Positions 49,142-58,116 of a stretch of DNA of 64,000 bases are shown here, one piece after another (position 1 is the stretch's first letter; every line of letters begins with the position of its first letter). The notes beneath the pieces are model-generated. The model was given only the letters and a program-made list of their open reading frames with translations. It was not told where the DNA came from and made no database searches. The DNA lies in the NCBI RefSeq assembly GCF_012922555.1, contig NZ_WIPK01000013.1:1-64000 (forward strand), read 5' to 3'. Made by a program: the position numbers and the translations under genes. Source of the stretch: Paraclostridium dentum. GTDB taxonomy: Bacteria; Bacillota; Clostridia; Peptostreptococcales; Peptostreptococcaceae.

Positions 49142-49180
49142 AACGCAGGTATAGACTAGGCTATATCTGCGTTATAGCCT
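49142..49180 (-). promoter_or_regulatory. Two mutually exclusive hairpins between glmU and prs
   Basis: Arm pair A, 49142-49154 with 49161-49173 (12 of 13 pairs), overlaps arm pair B, AGGCTATA 49158-49165 with TATAGCCT 49173-49180. Both cannot form at once. A lacks a strong T run on the minus strand, so this is either a weak terminator of glmU or an attenuator-like switch before prs. Confidence 0.45.
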
Positions 49181-49193
49181 TGTTTATATGAAT

Positions 49194-50561
49194 TTATTTC
49201 TTAAGGTTCTTCTTTTCTACCCAACCTTCTTTTATAACTTGTCTTTCTCTAGCTATTGCCAATGCTCCTTGTGGAACATCATCCGTTATAGTAGATCCTG
49301 TAGCTATATATCCATTTTCTTCTACTACAACTGGAGCTACTAAGTTAGAGTTTGATCCTATAAAAGCTCCATCTTTTACAACTGACTTAAATTTATTTTT
49401 ACCGTCATAGTTTACAAATACTGTTCCGCAACCTATATTAACATTTTTTCCTACATGTGCATCTCCTATGTAAGCTAGGTGAGATGCCTTAGAATTATCT
49501 TCTATTGTAGCATTTTTAACTTCTACGAAATCTCCCACTTTTACATTATTACCTATATTACTCTTAGGTCTTAAGTATGCATAAGGTCCAACTGTAGTAT
49601 TATTGCCAACTTTACTATCTATTATCGTAGAATTTTCTACTTCTGTTCCATCACCTATTGTTGAATTTGATATAGAAGTATTCATTCCAATTTTACAATT
49701 ACTTCCTATTTTTGTATTTCCTTTTAACATAGCTCCTGGATATACAATTGTATCATTTCCAATTTCTACATCTGATTCTATATATGTGCTATTTATATCT
49801 ATTATAGTTACACCATTCACCATGTGCATAGTGTTTATTCTTCTTCTCATTATTTCTTCAGCTTTAGATAATTCAACTCTTGAGTTTACACCCATAAGTT
49901 CTTCTATTGTAGCTCCGTTAAATGCTCCTACTTTAAGATTATTATTTCTCATTATTTCTACTGTATCAGTTAAATAATATTCTCCTTGAGCATTATTATT
50001 GTCTATTTTAGAAAGAGCATCTTTTAAGCTTTTTCCGTTAAAACAATAAATTCCTGAATTTATCTCATTTACTAACTTTTCTTCTTCGTTAGCATCTTTT
50101 TGTTCAACTATTTTTAATAAGTCTTGTTTTTCATCTCTTATTATTCTTCCATAACCTGTTGGATTTTCTACTTTAGTAGTTAATACAGTAGCATGATATC
50201 CATTATCTAAGTGATATTTGAATAGATTTTCTAATGTATCTGAATTTACTAAAGGAGTATCTCCACATAAAACAACTATAGTATCATTTTCTGATATGTG
50301 CTCATTTGCCATCATAACAGCATGACCTGTTCCTAATTGTTCAGTTTGCATAGCTATTTTAGTATCAGTAGGTAATACATCTTTAACTACCTCACTTCCA
50401 TGACCTAAAATCGCAACAATTTCATTAACCCCTGACTTTTTAGATACATTGACAACGTGGTTTACCATCTCTTTCCCACATACCTTGTGAACTACTTTTG
50501 GCAAACTTGATTTCATTCTTGTTCCTTTTCCTGCCGCAAGGATTATTGCCTTAAAATTCAT
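49194..50561 (-). CDS. glmU: Bifunctional GlcNAc-1-P uridyltransferase / GlcN-1-P acetyltransferase
   Basis: Makes UDP-GlcNAc for peptidoglycan, 455 residues. N-terminal pyrophosphorylase domain (ILAAGKGTRMKSSLPKVVHK) of about 230 residues, then a left-handed beta-helix of hexapeptide repeats (about 250-440) with the acetyltransferase site (YLRPKSNIGNNVKVGDFVEV, ASHLAYIGDAHVG). The ATG at 50561 follows GGAGTGGG by four bases; the frame extends to 50579 without one. Synteny spoVG-glmU-prs as in Bacillus. Confidence 0.96.
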   Translation of the reverse strand: MNFKAIILAAGKGTRMKSSLPKVVHKVCGKEMVNHVVNVSKKSGVNEIVAILGHGSEVVKDVLPTDTKIAMQTEQLGTGHAVMMANEHISENDTIVVLCGDTPLVNSDTLENLFKYHLDNGYHATVLTTKVENPTGYGRIIRDEKQDLLKIVEQKDANEEEKLVNEINSGIYCFNGKSLKDALSKIDNNNAQGEYYLTDTVEIMRNNNLKVGAFNGATIEELMGVNSRVELSKAEEIMRRRINTMHMVNGVTIIDINSTYIESDVEIGNDTIVYPGAMLKGNTKIGSNCKIGMNTSISNSTIGDGTEVENSTIIDSKVGNNTTVGPYAYLRPKSNIGNNVKVGDFVEVKNATIEDNSKASHLAYIGDAHVGKNVNIGCGTVFVNYDGKNKFKSVVKDGAFIGSNSNLVAPVVVEENGYIATGSTITDDVPQGALAIARERQVIKEGWVEKKNLKK

Positions 50562-50701
50562 AAACCCACTCCATTTCAATCTTTTTTAATTTTGAATAAA
50601 TTTATATATGATGTGTAAATATTTTATTTTGTATACAATTTCCTAATTCTATTAACTAATATACCATTTTTGAAGTAAAAAGTACATATTATTCAAATAA
50701 A

Positions 50702-50725
50702 AAAGAGCCTAAAATTCGGCTCTTT
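50702..50725 (-). terminator. Terminator downstream of spoVG
   Basis: AAAGAGCC pairs with GGCTCTTT around an 8-base loop, followed by TTTTATTT on the minus strand. Implies glmU has its own promoter. Confidence 0.85.
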
Positions 50726-50770
50726 AAGAAATATATTCGAAAATATATCTTATTTTAGTTCTTCTTTTTA

Positions 50771-51049
50771 CTATTCAGCAGCTACTTCTAATTGAGAAAT
50801 TGCTTCTTGATATGCTTTTAAAACTTCTTCTTCTAACATTTGTCTCATTTCAGCATTTATAGGGTGAGCTATATCTCTGAAGTTTCCTTCACCTATTTTT
50901 CTACTTGGCATAGCTATAAATAATCCATTGTGCCCCTCTATAACCTTTATATCATGTACCACAAATAAATTATCGAAAGTTAATGAAACTATACACTTCA
51001 TTTTCCCCTCATCAGTTAATTTTCTTACTCTAACGTCAGTGATTTTCAT
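50771..51049 (-). CDS. spoVG: Septation/regulatory protein SpoVG
   Basis: 92-residue RNA/DNA-binding protein, a conserved global regulator linked to sporulation and capsule genes. Core motif: [26 protein letters not shown], the SpoVG signature, with the N-terminal [11 protein letters not shown] strand. GGGGGATATT precedes the ATG, and a sigma-H type promoter lies at 51127-51151. Single-gene unit. Confidence 0.97.
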   Translation of the reverse strand: MKITDVRVRKLTDEGKMKCIVSLTFDNLFVVHDIKVIEGHNGLFIAMPSRKIGEGNFRDIAHPINAEMRQMLEEEVLKAYQEAISQLEVAAE

Positions 51050-51126
51050 TTTACTAATATCCCCCTTTTAGTTTTGACAAATTTAATTTGAACATTAAAA
51101 AATCTTTTTTTATTTATAATATATTA

Positions 51127-51151
51127 ATTCTATCAAATTGCTAAATTTCCT
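51127..51151 (-). promoter_or_regulatory. Sigma-H type promoter of spoVG
   Basis: On the minus strand AGAGGAAAT (AGGA at 51148-51151) and ATAGAATTA (GAAT at 51127-51130) match the sigma-H -35 RnAGGAwWW and -10 RnnGAATww elements. The AGGA-to-GAAT distance is 21 bases, the same as in the B. subtilis spoVG promoter. Confidence 0.7.
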
Positions 51152-51225
51152 CTATTATTTCAGAAAAATTTTTTTATTTTTTTACCTTTTTTTTATTTGA
51201 TAGAAATTTACCCTTAAAATTTATA

Positions 51226-52113
51226 TTATTCTTCTAATTTATCAATTTCACTTTGTTCTTCTACAGTTTCTCCCACTTCAGCTGTAGACCAATATTCTTC
51301 CCTAAAAGTTTGTAAATTAGGTTTAACGCTTACAACTTCATTATTAACTACATCTATTTCTATTAAAGATATATAATCTTCGACCATTTTTTGCGTTGGA
51401 TTAGTAGTAGATATGAATACTCCCCTTCCTATAACTTCCGCTCCAAACTCATTCATAAGTTGCATCATACCTTTTATAGTTCCTCCGCCCCTCATAAAGT
51501 CATCTATTAATATAACTTTGCTTCCTGGCTTAACAGCTTTTCTCGGTAAACTCATGCTTTCTACTTTAGAAGAACTATTTCCACTTACATATGTCATGCT
51601 AAGTGTCGGACCTTCTGATACTTTAGTGTCTTTTCTTATTATCACTAAAGGTAAATTCATAGCTTTTGCTGTCATAAGAGCCATAGGTATTCCTTTTGTC
51701 TCCATAGTAACAACGTAGTCAGCTTGTGAATAATCTATATTTGATGCAAATATTTTACCAATCTTAGACGCTATTCTAGGATCGTATATTAAATCTATAA
51801 GATATAAAAATCCTCCTGAAAGAATTCTAGATGGATCTTTTATTTCTTCACATAGGTTTAATAAAAATTCTTCATTTTCTGATTTTGATGTTTTTGGAAT
51901 ATATTTAACTCCACCAGCGGCTCCTGATATAGTTATTACTTGTCCTAATTCTAGCTTTTCAAAAACATTTTTAACAACTATTAAATCTTCACTTATAGTT
52001 GATTTAGCCGAATTAAATTTTGATGTGAAATAGCTTAAAGTAAATATTTTATTAGGATTATCTGATAGTATTTTAACTATCGCTCCTATACGCTCCGTTC
52101 TTTTAAACTTCAT
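51226..52113 (-). CDS. purR: Pur operon repressor PurR
   Basis: Dimeric repressor of purine genes, 295 residues. An N-terminal winged helix-turn-helix (about 1-73) is fused to a PRPP-binding domain of the phosphoribosyltransferase fold (VILIDDFMRGGGTIKGMMQL, about 205-224). PRPP binding relieves repression. Overlong acidic C-terminal tail (VGETVEEQSEIDKLEE). AGGAGG precedes the ATG. Divergent from murC. yabJ, which lies next to purR in B. subtilis, is missing here. Confidence 0.95.
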   Translation of the reverse strand: MKFKRTERIGAIVKILSDNPNKIFTLSYFTSKFNSAKSTISEDLIVVKNVFEKLELGQVITISGAAGGVKYIPKTSKSENEEFLLNLCEEIKDPSRILSGGFLYLIDLIYDPRIASKIGKIFASNIDYSQADYVVTMETKGIPMALMTAKAMNLPLVIIRKDTKVSEGPTLSMTYVSGNSSSKVESMSLPRKAVKPGSKVILIDDFMRGGGTIKGMMQLMNEFGAEVIGRGVFISTTNPTQKMVEDYISLIEIDVVNNEVVSVKPNLQTFREEYWSTAEVGETVEEQSEIDKLEE

Positions 52114-52337
52114 ATATAATACCTCCTGTCCCTGAAACCTATGTATTTAAACTTGTTAATGCATATTTTTTTCCAATATGTTATAATATTTGTTATGTTT
52201 TATTTGAAATTTAATATATTAATGTATAGAAATATTTTATAATTTTAGTTTGCTTAAAATATTGAACATTATACTATTATATCACAAACATAGTTCTTAT
52301 TGTAGAACTTTTAATTTATTAGAAAGGTGGTTTCAAT

Positions 52338-53690
52338 ATGAACATATTCTTTATAGGTGTTGGCGGTATAAGCATGAGTGCTCTAGCTAAAATATGCCTA
52401 AATAAAGGTTATAATGTTTTCGGTTCAGATTCTACAGAGTCATATCTATTAGATGATTTACGTTCTCAAGGAGCAACAATATATGTTGGCCATAAAAAAG
52501 AGCATATAACTGATAATATAGATATGGTAGTATATACTGCTGCTGTTAAATCTGACAATGAGGAATTAATCGCTGCTAAAGAAAAAAATAAATTAACAAT
52601 AAATAGAGCTGCATTTTTAGGTCAAATAATGAGGGAGTATCAAAATGCTATAGCAATCTCTGGTACTCACGGGAAAACATCGACAACTTCGATGCTATCT
52701 GCAATTTTTGAATACGCGGATCTTGACCCTACGATATTAGTTGGAGGAAACCTTAGTATTATAGGTGGAAATGTTAAAATAGGTAAATCTGAGAACTTCA
52801 TAACTGAAGCTTGTGAGTATGTTGACAGTTTCCTAAACTTCAATCCTAAAATTTCAGTAGTACTTAATATAGAAGAAGATCATTTAGATTACTTCTCTGG
52901 AATCGATGAAATAAAAGCATCTTTCAATAAGTTTGGTAAATTATTACCTTATGATGGATACTTTATAATCAATGGAGATGACGAAAATACTAAAGATATA
53001 CTTCATGAAATAAAAGCTACTGTTATAAAATACGGTCAAAATGAAGGAAATAATGCTTTAATAAAAGATGTTAGATTTGACGAAAACGGATACGGAATAT
53101 TCAACATTAACTATAATGGAAACAACTTAGGAGAGTTCAAACTTTCTGTTCCTGGTGTTCACAATATATATAATGCTACTGGTGCTATAATAGCAGCTTT
53201 AGTTTCTGGTGTAGATTTAGAGACTATAAGAAAAAATATTGCATTATATGGAGGAGTTGGAAGAAGATTTGAAGTTAAAGGTAAATATAAAAATGCTTTA
53301 GTTGTAGATGACTACGCTCATCATCCAACAGAATTAAAGGCAACTTTATCTGCTGCTAAGAAAATTAAAAAGAATAAGTTATGGTGTATATTCCAACCTC
53401 ATACTTATACAAGAACTAAATCTTTATTAAATGAGTTTTCAGATGCATTCTATGCTGCTGATAAAGTTATAATAACAGATATATACGCTGCTCGTGAAAA
53501 AGATCCTGGTGATATACATTCTAAAGATTTAGTAGATAAGTTATATCAAAATAATGTTGATGTACTATACCTAAGTGAATTTGAAGATATTGCTAATTAT
53601 CTTGCTGAAAATGTAGTTGAAGATGATTTAGTTATAACTGCAGGCGCTGGTACAGTTTATAAAATCGGCGAAATGCTTCTTAATAAATAA
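52338..53690 (+). CDS. murC: UDP-N-acetylmuramate-L-alanine ligase
   Basis: Adds L-Ala to UDP-MurNAc, the first cytoplasmic step of the peptide stem, 450 residues. N-terminal UDP-binding domain ([17 protein letters not shown]), central ATPase domain with the P-loop [14 protein letters not shown] (about 108-121) and [12 protein letters not shown], and C-terminal domain with [23 protein letters not shown] precedes the ATG. The only plus-strand gene between 3 and 64 kb, convergent with the gene at 53717. Confidence 0.96.
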   Translation: MNIFFIGVGGISMSALAKICLNKGYNVFGSDSTESYLLDDLRSQGATIYVGHKKEHITDNIDMVVYTAAVKSDNEELIAAKEKNKLTINRAAFLGQIMREYQNAIAISGTHGKTSTTSMLSAIFEYADLDPTILVGGNLSIIGGNVKIGKSENFITEACEYVDSFLNFNPKISVVLNIEEDHLDYFSGIDEIKASFNKFGKLLPYDGYFIINGDDENTKDILHEIKATVIKYGQNEGNNALIKDVRFDENGYGIFNINYNGNNLGEFKLSVPGVHNIYNATGAIIAALVSGVDLETIRKNIALYGGVGRRFEVKGKYKNALVVDDYAHHPTELKATLSAAKKIKKNKLWCIFQPHTYTRTKSLLNEFSDAFYAADKVIITDIYAAREKDPGDIHSKDLVDKLYQNNVDVLYLSEFEDIANYLAENVVEDDLVITAGAGTVYKIGEMLLNK

Positions 53691-53715
53691 AAAACTAGGG
53701 CTAAGCCCTAGTTTT
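53688..53715. terminator. Bidirectional terminator between murC and the next gene
   Basis: AAAAACTAGGGCT and AGCCCTAGTTTTT form a 13-bp stem with a very short loop, T runs on both strands, between convergent genes. Confidence 0.95.
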
Positions 53716-53716
53716 T

Positions 53717-54511
53717 TTATTTACTTCCAATCTTAAATATATCATTTTTTAAATATTCATATAATCCATCATGAACTTCATAATATGCAGTTGCTTTATC
53801 TGATGTTATTTTAACATAGTCGTTACCCATTGTTTCTAGTGTAGTAGAATAACCATCACCATGAATTTTAATAGTAAAGTTATATTCACTTCTTTCTTTA
53901 CTCTTTTCTGGTTGAATTTTCCCAACTAGTCTCTTTACAGATATTTTATAAGCTAAATCATCATATTTCCATTTCCATGGTTTTTTTACTTCATCTTTGT
54001 ATATTATCTCTACACTATCCCAAGTTTTATATTTTTTTACAGAATCTATAGATGTATATATACTTTCTTGAAGCAATTTATCAAATGCTTGTTTTTCTGA
54101 TACCGGAATTTTATAAAACTCTTCTTTATTTACTGTGTAAATTCTAAAATAATCTAAATCTGTAGAAAATCTAATTCCATTATCCATGTAAGCTTCATAT
54201 TTACTTTCGTAATTACTAGGCTTTCTAACTTCTTTAAACTTTGTAGAGAAAAACTTTATTTGGTCCCAGTAATCTTTTTCTATCCTTACATCTTTTAATT
54301 TATCATCTGAAATATATACAGTGTCAGTCTCTTTCATTTGAGAAATTAAAGTTTTATTATCGGATTCTGTACTTTTATCTTGAACTTTAACAGGTTCACT
54401 ACTTTCTTGTTGTTTTGAGAAATAAATATATGTACCCGCATATACAACGAAAAAAACAATCATCCCTATAAGTATGATTACGCGCTTTTTTATTTTTCTT
54501 TTCTTTGCCAT
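53717..54511 (-). CDS. Membrane-anchored protein of unknown function
   Basis: 264 residues: a very basic N-terminus (KKRKIKKR), one hydrophobic helix (about 11-31) and a soluble extracytoplasmic domain of about 230 residues. The domain is rich in K, E, D, Y and aromatic residues and predicted mixed alpha/beta (VEIIYKDEVKKPWKWKYD, YNFTIKIHGDGYSTTLETMG, KITSDKATAYYEVHDGLYEYL). I do not recognise the family. GGGGGAGC precedes the ATG. It is a single-gene unit between murC and a CDF transporter, with no contextual clue beyond the envelope. Confidence 0.75.
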   Translation of the reverse strand: MAKKRKIKKRVIILIGMIVFFVVYAGTYIYFSKQQESSEPVKVQDKSTESDNKTLISQMKETDTVYISDDKLKDVRIEKDYWDQIKFFSTKFKEVRKPSNYESKYEAYMDNGIRFSTDLDYFRIYTVNKEEFYKIPVSEKQAFDKLLQESIYTSIDSVKKYKTWDSVEIIYKDEVKKPWKWKYDDLAYKISVKRLVGKIQPEKSKERSEYNFTIKIHGDGYSTTLETMGNDYVKITSDKATAYYEVHDGLYEYLKNDIFKIGSK

Positions 54512-54565
54512 AAAAGCTCCCCCCTATATAATTACGATTTTATTATACTATAAAATTCACAAACT

Positions 54566-54599
54566 AAAAAGCACTACAATTTAATCATAGTGCTTTTTT
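54566..54599 (-). terminator. Terminator downstream of the CDF transporter
   Basis: AAAAAGCACTA and TAGTGCTTTTT form an 11-bp stem with T run on the minus strand. Confidence 0.9.
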
Positions 54600-54619
54600 A
54601 TTATTTTTTAAAATTTTCA

Positions 54620-55516
54620 TTATTTTTTACATGAATTTCCTGGGCAATTTATACATGGTTCTACATGGACTGTTATCCCTTTGACAAACTGCATGTCTTT
54701 TATTATCCTTTTTTCTAATTTAGTGGCAATTTCATGCCCTTCATATACAGTTAAGTCTTTATTTACACATATAGTTAAATCTACATATGCAGTTGCACCA
54801 TGTTTTCTTGTTCTAATTTCACCTAAGTTAATTACGCCCTGTGTTCCTTCAGCTATACTTATAATTTGTTTTTCTTCTTCTGTATCAATAGAATAATCCA
54901 TAAGTTCATTTGCTGAATCTTTTAATATATCAAATCCAACCTTTGCAACAAATAGCGCAACTACTATAGAAGCGACAGGATCTAATGCTTTAAAACCTAA
55001 CATAGCTCCTCCTATACCTATAAATGCTGCTATAGATGAAAGAGCATCTGATCTATGATGCCATGCATCTGCTTTTAATGATGGTGAATTAATTTTTTGA
55101 GCTATTTTTATTGTTATTCTGTATTGATACTCTTTTATAGCTACAGATATAACTGATACTACTAATGGCAACGCTGTTGGTATTTGAACACTATTTAAAT
55201 TAAATAGTGATTTTAATGCATCAAATCCTATTTTTAATGATACCACTATTAATAATATAGAAAGTAAAAAAGATACTAATGTCTCGGCTTTTTCATGTCC
55301 ATAATTATGATTTTCATCATTTGGAGCATTAGCTATTTTATTCCCTATTAAAACTCCTACCGAGCTAATAATATCAGATGCTGAATGTAATCCATCTGCT
55401 ATCATAGCATTAGATTTACCTACTATACCTGCAAATATTTTTATAAAAGTTAAAATAACATTCCATACTATAGATTTTATTGTTACCTTATTTGCTTCAT
55501 CATACCTTGTTTCCAC
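54620..55516 (-). CDS. Cation diffusion facilitator transporter
   Basis: 298-residue metal/proton antiporter with six membrane helices and a C-terminal cytoplasmic ferredoxin-like domain. The metal site has His44 and Asp48 in DGLHSASD (helix 2) and His152 and Asp156 in WHHRSD (helix 5). The C-terminus ends CINCPGNSCKK, a cysteine cluster that may bind metal. GTG start with GGAGG upstream. Substrate (Zn, Fe, Mn or Cd) is not resolved. Confidence 0.92.
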   Translation of the reverse strand: METRYDEANKVTIKSIVWNVILTFIKIFAGIVGKSNAMIADGLHSASDIISSVGVLIGNKIANAPNDENHNYGHEKAETLVSFLLSILLIVVSLKIGFDALKSLFNLNSVQIPTALPLVVSVISVAIKEYQYRITIKIAQKINSPSLKADAWHHRSDALSSIAAFIGIGGAMLGFKALDPVASIVVALFVAKVGFDILKDSANELMDYSIDTEEEKQIISIAEGTQGVINLGEIRTRKHGATAYVDLTICVNKDLTVYEGHEIATKLEKRIIKDMQFVKGITVHVEPCINCPGNSCKK

Positions 55517-55653
55517 TTAATTTCCCTCCTTTTAATACTATCTTTTATTTTACTATCCATTTTTATTCACATTTAAACTTATATTAAATATTAAGTGCAA
55601 TAAATTATGGTTATAATTCAATATTAATTATCATTTATCTTTAAAATGAAAAA

Positions 55654-55676
55654 TCACCCAACAAATGTTGGGCGAT
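55654..55676 (-). terminator. Terminator downstream of the PepT-like gene
   Basis: On the minus strand ATCGCCCAACA pairs with TGTTGGGTGAT, followed by TTTTCATTTT. Confidence 0.85.
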
Positions 55677-55700
55677 CTTTATATTATATCATATATTTGA

Positions 55701-56816
55701 TTAAGCTTCTTTAATTATTTCTAATACTGCTCTTGAAGAATTTATTATATCTTCTATAGCTATATATTCTTCTAATGTATGAGCATTTTTCATACCTATT
55801 CCTAAGTTTACAGCTTTTACGCCATTTCCATTTAATACGTTAGTGTCACTTCCTCCACCTGTTGCTGCTGTATAAGCTTCTATTCCTAAGTTAGAGAATG
55901 CTTTTTTAGCAAGTTCTACTATTTCTTCATTATCATCCATTTTGAATGGTGCATAACATCTAGTTACTTTAGCTGTTACTTCTGCTCCCATAGCTTCTCC
56001 TGCTTTTTTAAATTCTTCTACCATATGATTAGTTTGAGCTTCTAATTTAGCTACTTCTAAACTTCTAGCTTCTGCAACTATTTCAAGTTCTGGCATAACT
56101 ATGTTAGTAGCTATTCCTCCATTAACTATACCTATATTTGCAGTAGTTTCCTCATCTATTCTTAATAACTTCATATTTTCTATAGCCTTAGAAGCTACCA
56201 TTATAGCACTTACTCCATTTTCTGGCTGTAATCCTGCATGTGCTGGCTTACCTTTTATAGTTATTTCTATTTTATCTTGAGCTGGAGCTTTTGTTATTAT
56301 TTCTCCTGGAGATCCACCACTATCTAAAACAAATGCAAAATCTGGGCTTACTTTAGAATAATCTAAGTATTGAGCTCCAAATAATCCACCTTCTTCCCAT
56401 ATAGAGAATACTACTTCTATATCAGCGTGGTCTATATTGTTTTCTTGTATAACTCTTAAAGCTTCTAATATAGCTGCTATACCAGCTTTATCGTCAGAAC
56501 CTAAAACTGTAGTTCCGTCACTTTTTATTATTCCAGTAGCTTCATCTATTATAGGTTTTATTCCTTCTCCTGGGCTAACTGTATCCATGTGAGAACTGAA
56601 TAAAATAGTTTTACCTTCTCTGTTTCCTTTTAATTTAGCTATTACATTTCCTGTTTCTCCGCCAACTTTTGTTCCAGCTTCATCTATACAAACTTCGCAT
56701 CCTATAGCTTCTAATTTTTCTACTAAAGCCTTTGCAACTTTACCTTCTTTAGCTGAAGGACTATCTATTTTTACTAATTCAATGAATTCGTCTATTAATC
56801 TTTTTTTGTTTATCAT
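55701..56816 (-). CDS. M20 family peptidase, PepT/PepT2-like
   Basis: Zinc aminopeptidase of about 371 residues acting on small peptides. LFSSHMDTVSPGEG carries the first His/Asp ligands (about 66-79), VLGSDDKAGIAAIL the bridging Asp, SIWEEGGLFGAQY the catalytic Glu pair, and AHTLEEYIAIEDI the last His. The lid dimerisation domain is in the middle. GGAGG lies before the ATG at 56816; the first 12 codons of the longer frame are not supported. Closer to YqjE/PepT2 than to classical PepT. Confidence 0.9.
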   Translation of the reverse strand: MINKKRLIDEFIELVKIDSPSAKEGKVAKALVEKLEAIGCEVCIDEAGTKVGGETGNVIAKLKGNREGKTILFSSHMDTVSPGEGIKPIIDEATGIIKSDGTTVLGSDDKAGIAAILEALRVIQENNIDHADIEVVFSIWEEGGLFGAQYLDYSKVSPDFAFVLDSGGSPGEIITKAPAQDKIEITIKGKPAHAGLQPENGVSAIMVASKAIENMKLLRIDEETTANIGIVNGGIATNIVMPELEIVAEARSLEVAKLEAQTNHMVEEFKKAGEAMGAEVTAKVTRCYAPFKMDDNEEIVELAKKAFSNLGIEAYTAATGGGSDTNVLNGNGVKAVNLGIGMKNAHTLEEYIAIEDIINSSRAVLEIIKEA

Positions 56817-56909
56817 CTTAAATTTCCTCCTTGGTATATGTGATATATACATTGTAATTTATATTGGTAGTTTTTTCAAGAGAAAACGATATTTTTAAAC
56901 TAGTGCCAA

Positions 56910-58025
56910 TTATTTTACAATTTTTCTAGTTCTAGAATCTACAAGACATATCCAGTATCCTAGTTTATCACTTCTATCATCGCAAGGTTTATACATATCA
57001 AATCCCGTATGGCCTTGATCAGGCTGTTCATTTTTATTTCCCGGAATTGCATATATATAATTTTTACGTTTATTATATTCATCATATTGAACACCAAATA
57101 AATAGTGTCTATATCTATAAGCCTGTAAAACTATATCACTATACATAGTATAATTTAGAGTATTTACATATCCTAAATAAGGCATTGTATAACCACACAT
57201 AGTCATTGGTGTTATTTCTATTTTCCACCATCTAGTATTGTCAAAACTTTCATTTACAAATGGTTTTACCTCTTTAAACATCTTTAATCCTTTTTTTATT
57301 TGTCTAGGCATTAATAAGTTTCTTATTTTAGTTGTTTCGACTTCTTCATATTCTATATTTTCATTTACTTGTTTTATATCCTCAACTTGTTTGCTATATT
57401 TACTTTGCTTTTGAATTTGTTTTTGATTTCTATGATTATTATTATTAGGAGTATACTCTTGTTTAGGCTCTACATACTCTTCTACATCTTCTTGCTCATC
57501 TTCATATTCATCATCTTCTACTTCTATATACTCTAAATATTCGTATTCATATTCGCTGTCTTCGTCTTCTACATCAATATACTCAACTTCTTCATATTCA
57601 TATTCATCATCTTCTATTTCTTCATATTCTCCGTATTCTTCATTTTCAGCAAATATAAGTTCTTCATAGTTTTCTAATTTGCTTCCTTTAAAGCCTATTA
57701 AAGGAATACTTTTTTCATATGTTAAAGCTATAGATTTAATATTTGAAGTATTTTCATCTAAACTTAAAGCAAATTCCCCTTTTCCTTGCTCGCTTAAAAC
57801 TATATTTCCTAAATCTACAGTATTATAATCTTCTAATATCGCAACTACTTTATATCCTTCTCTAACATATTTTAAGTTTTCTACATAAAGAGCAACTAGT
57901 GATTTGTCTTCTGTCACTTCAACTTTTGCAAAAGCTTTAGGTAAAACTCTGTCTTTATATCTGAAATTCATATCCTTGGCTTCTAAAATTATATAATCTC
58001 TTTTATATTTCTTTTTAGTACTCAA
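56910..58025 (-). CDS. Protein of unknown function with acidic Tyr/Glu/Asp-rich segment
   Basis: 371 residues, apparently soluble, no signal peptide. An N-terminal beta-rich domain (about 1-120) is followed by a strongly acidic, tyrosine-rich low-complexity segment (127-187) with repeats of the EYEEVEYIDVED kind, an N/Q-rich linker (192-215) and a C-terminal domain (about 262-371) with WWKIEITP, YRHYLFGVQYDE, YIYAIPGN and GYWICLVD. The C-terminal half resembles clostridial proteins of unknown function that I associate loosely with sporulation. TTG start, GGGGGG six bases upstream. Single-gene unit between rsmA and the M20 peptidase. Confidence 0.75.
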   Translation of the reverse strand: MSTKKKYKRDYIILEAKDMNFRYKDRVLPKAFAKVEVTEDKSLVALYVENLKYVREGYKVVAILEDYNTVDLGNIVLSEQGKGEFALSLDENTSNIKSIALTYEKSIPLIGFKGSKLENYEELIFAENEEYGEYEEIEDDEYEYEEVEYIDVEDEDSEYEYEYLEYIEVEDDEYEDEQEDVEEYVEPKQEYTPNNNNHRNQKQIQKQSKYSKQVEDIKQVNENIEYEEVETTKIRNLLMPRQIKKGLKMFKEVKPFVNESFDNTRWWKIEITPMTMCGYTMPYLGYVNTLNYTMYSDIVLQAYRYRHYLFGVQYDEYNKRKNYIYAIPGNKNEQPDQGHTGFDMYKPCDDRSDKLGYWICLVDSRTRKIVK

Positions 58026-58082
58026 AGTTATCCCCCCTATAAAAAATATAAATCCCTCTAAACATTATATGTTTGGACATGC

Positions 58083-58116
58083 AAAAAAGTACCTTCTATT
58101 TAGAAGGTACTTTTTT
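58083..58116 (-). terminator. Terminator encoded partly within rsmA
   Basis: AAAAAAGTACCTTCT and AGAAGGTACTTTTTT form a 15-bp stem with a 4-base loop. The last rsmA codons (KKVPSK, stop at 58096-58098) make up the 5' arm. Confidence 0.95.
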
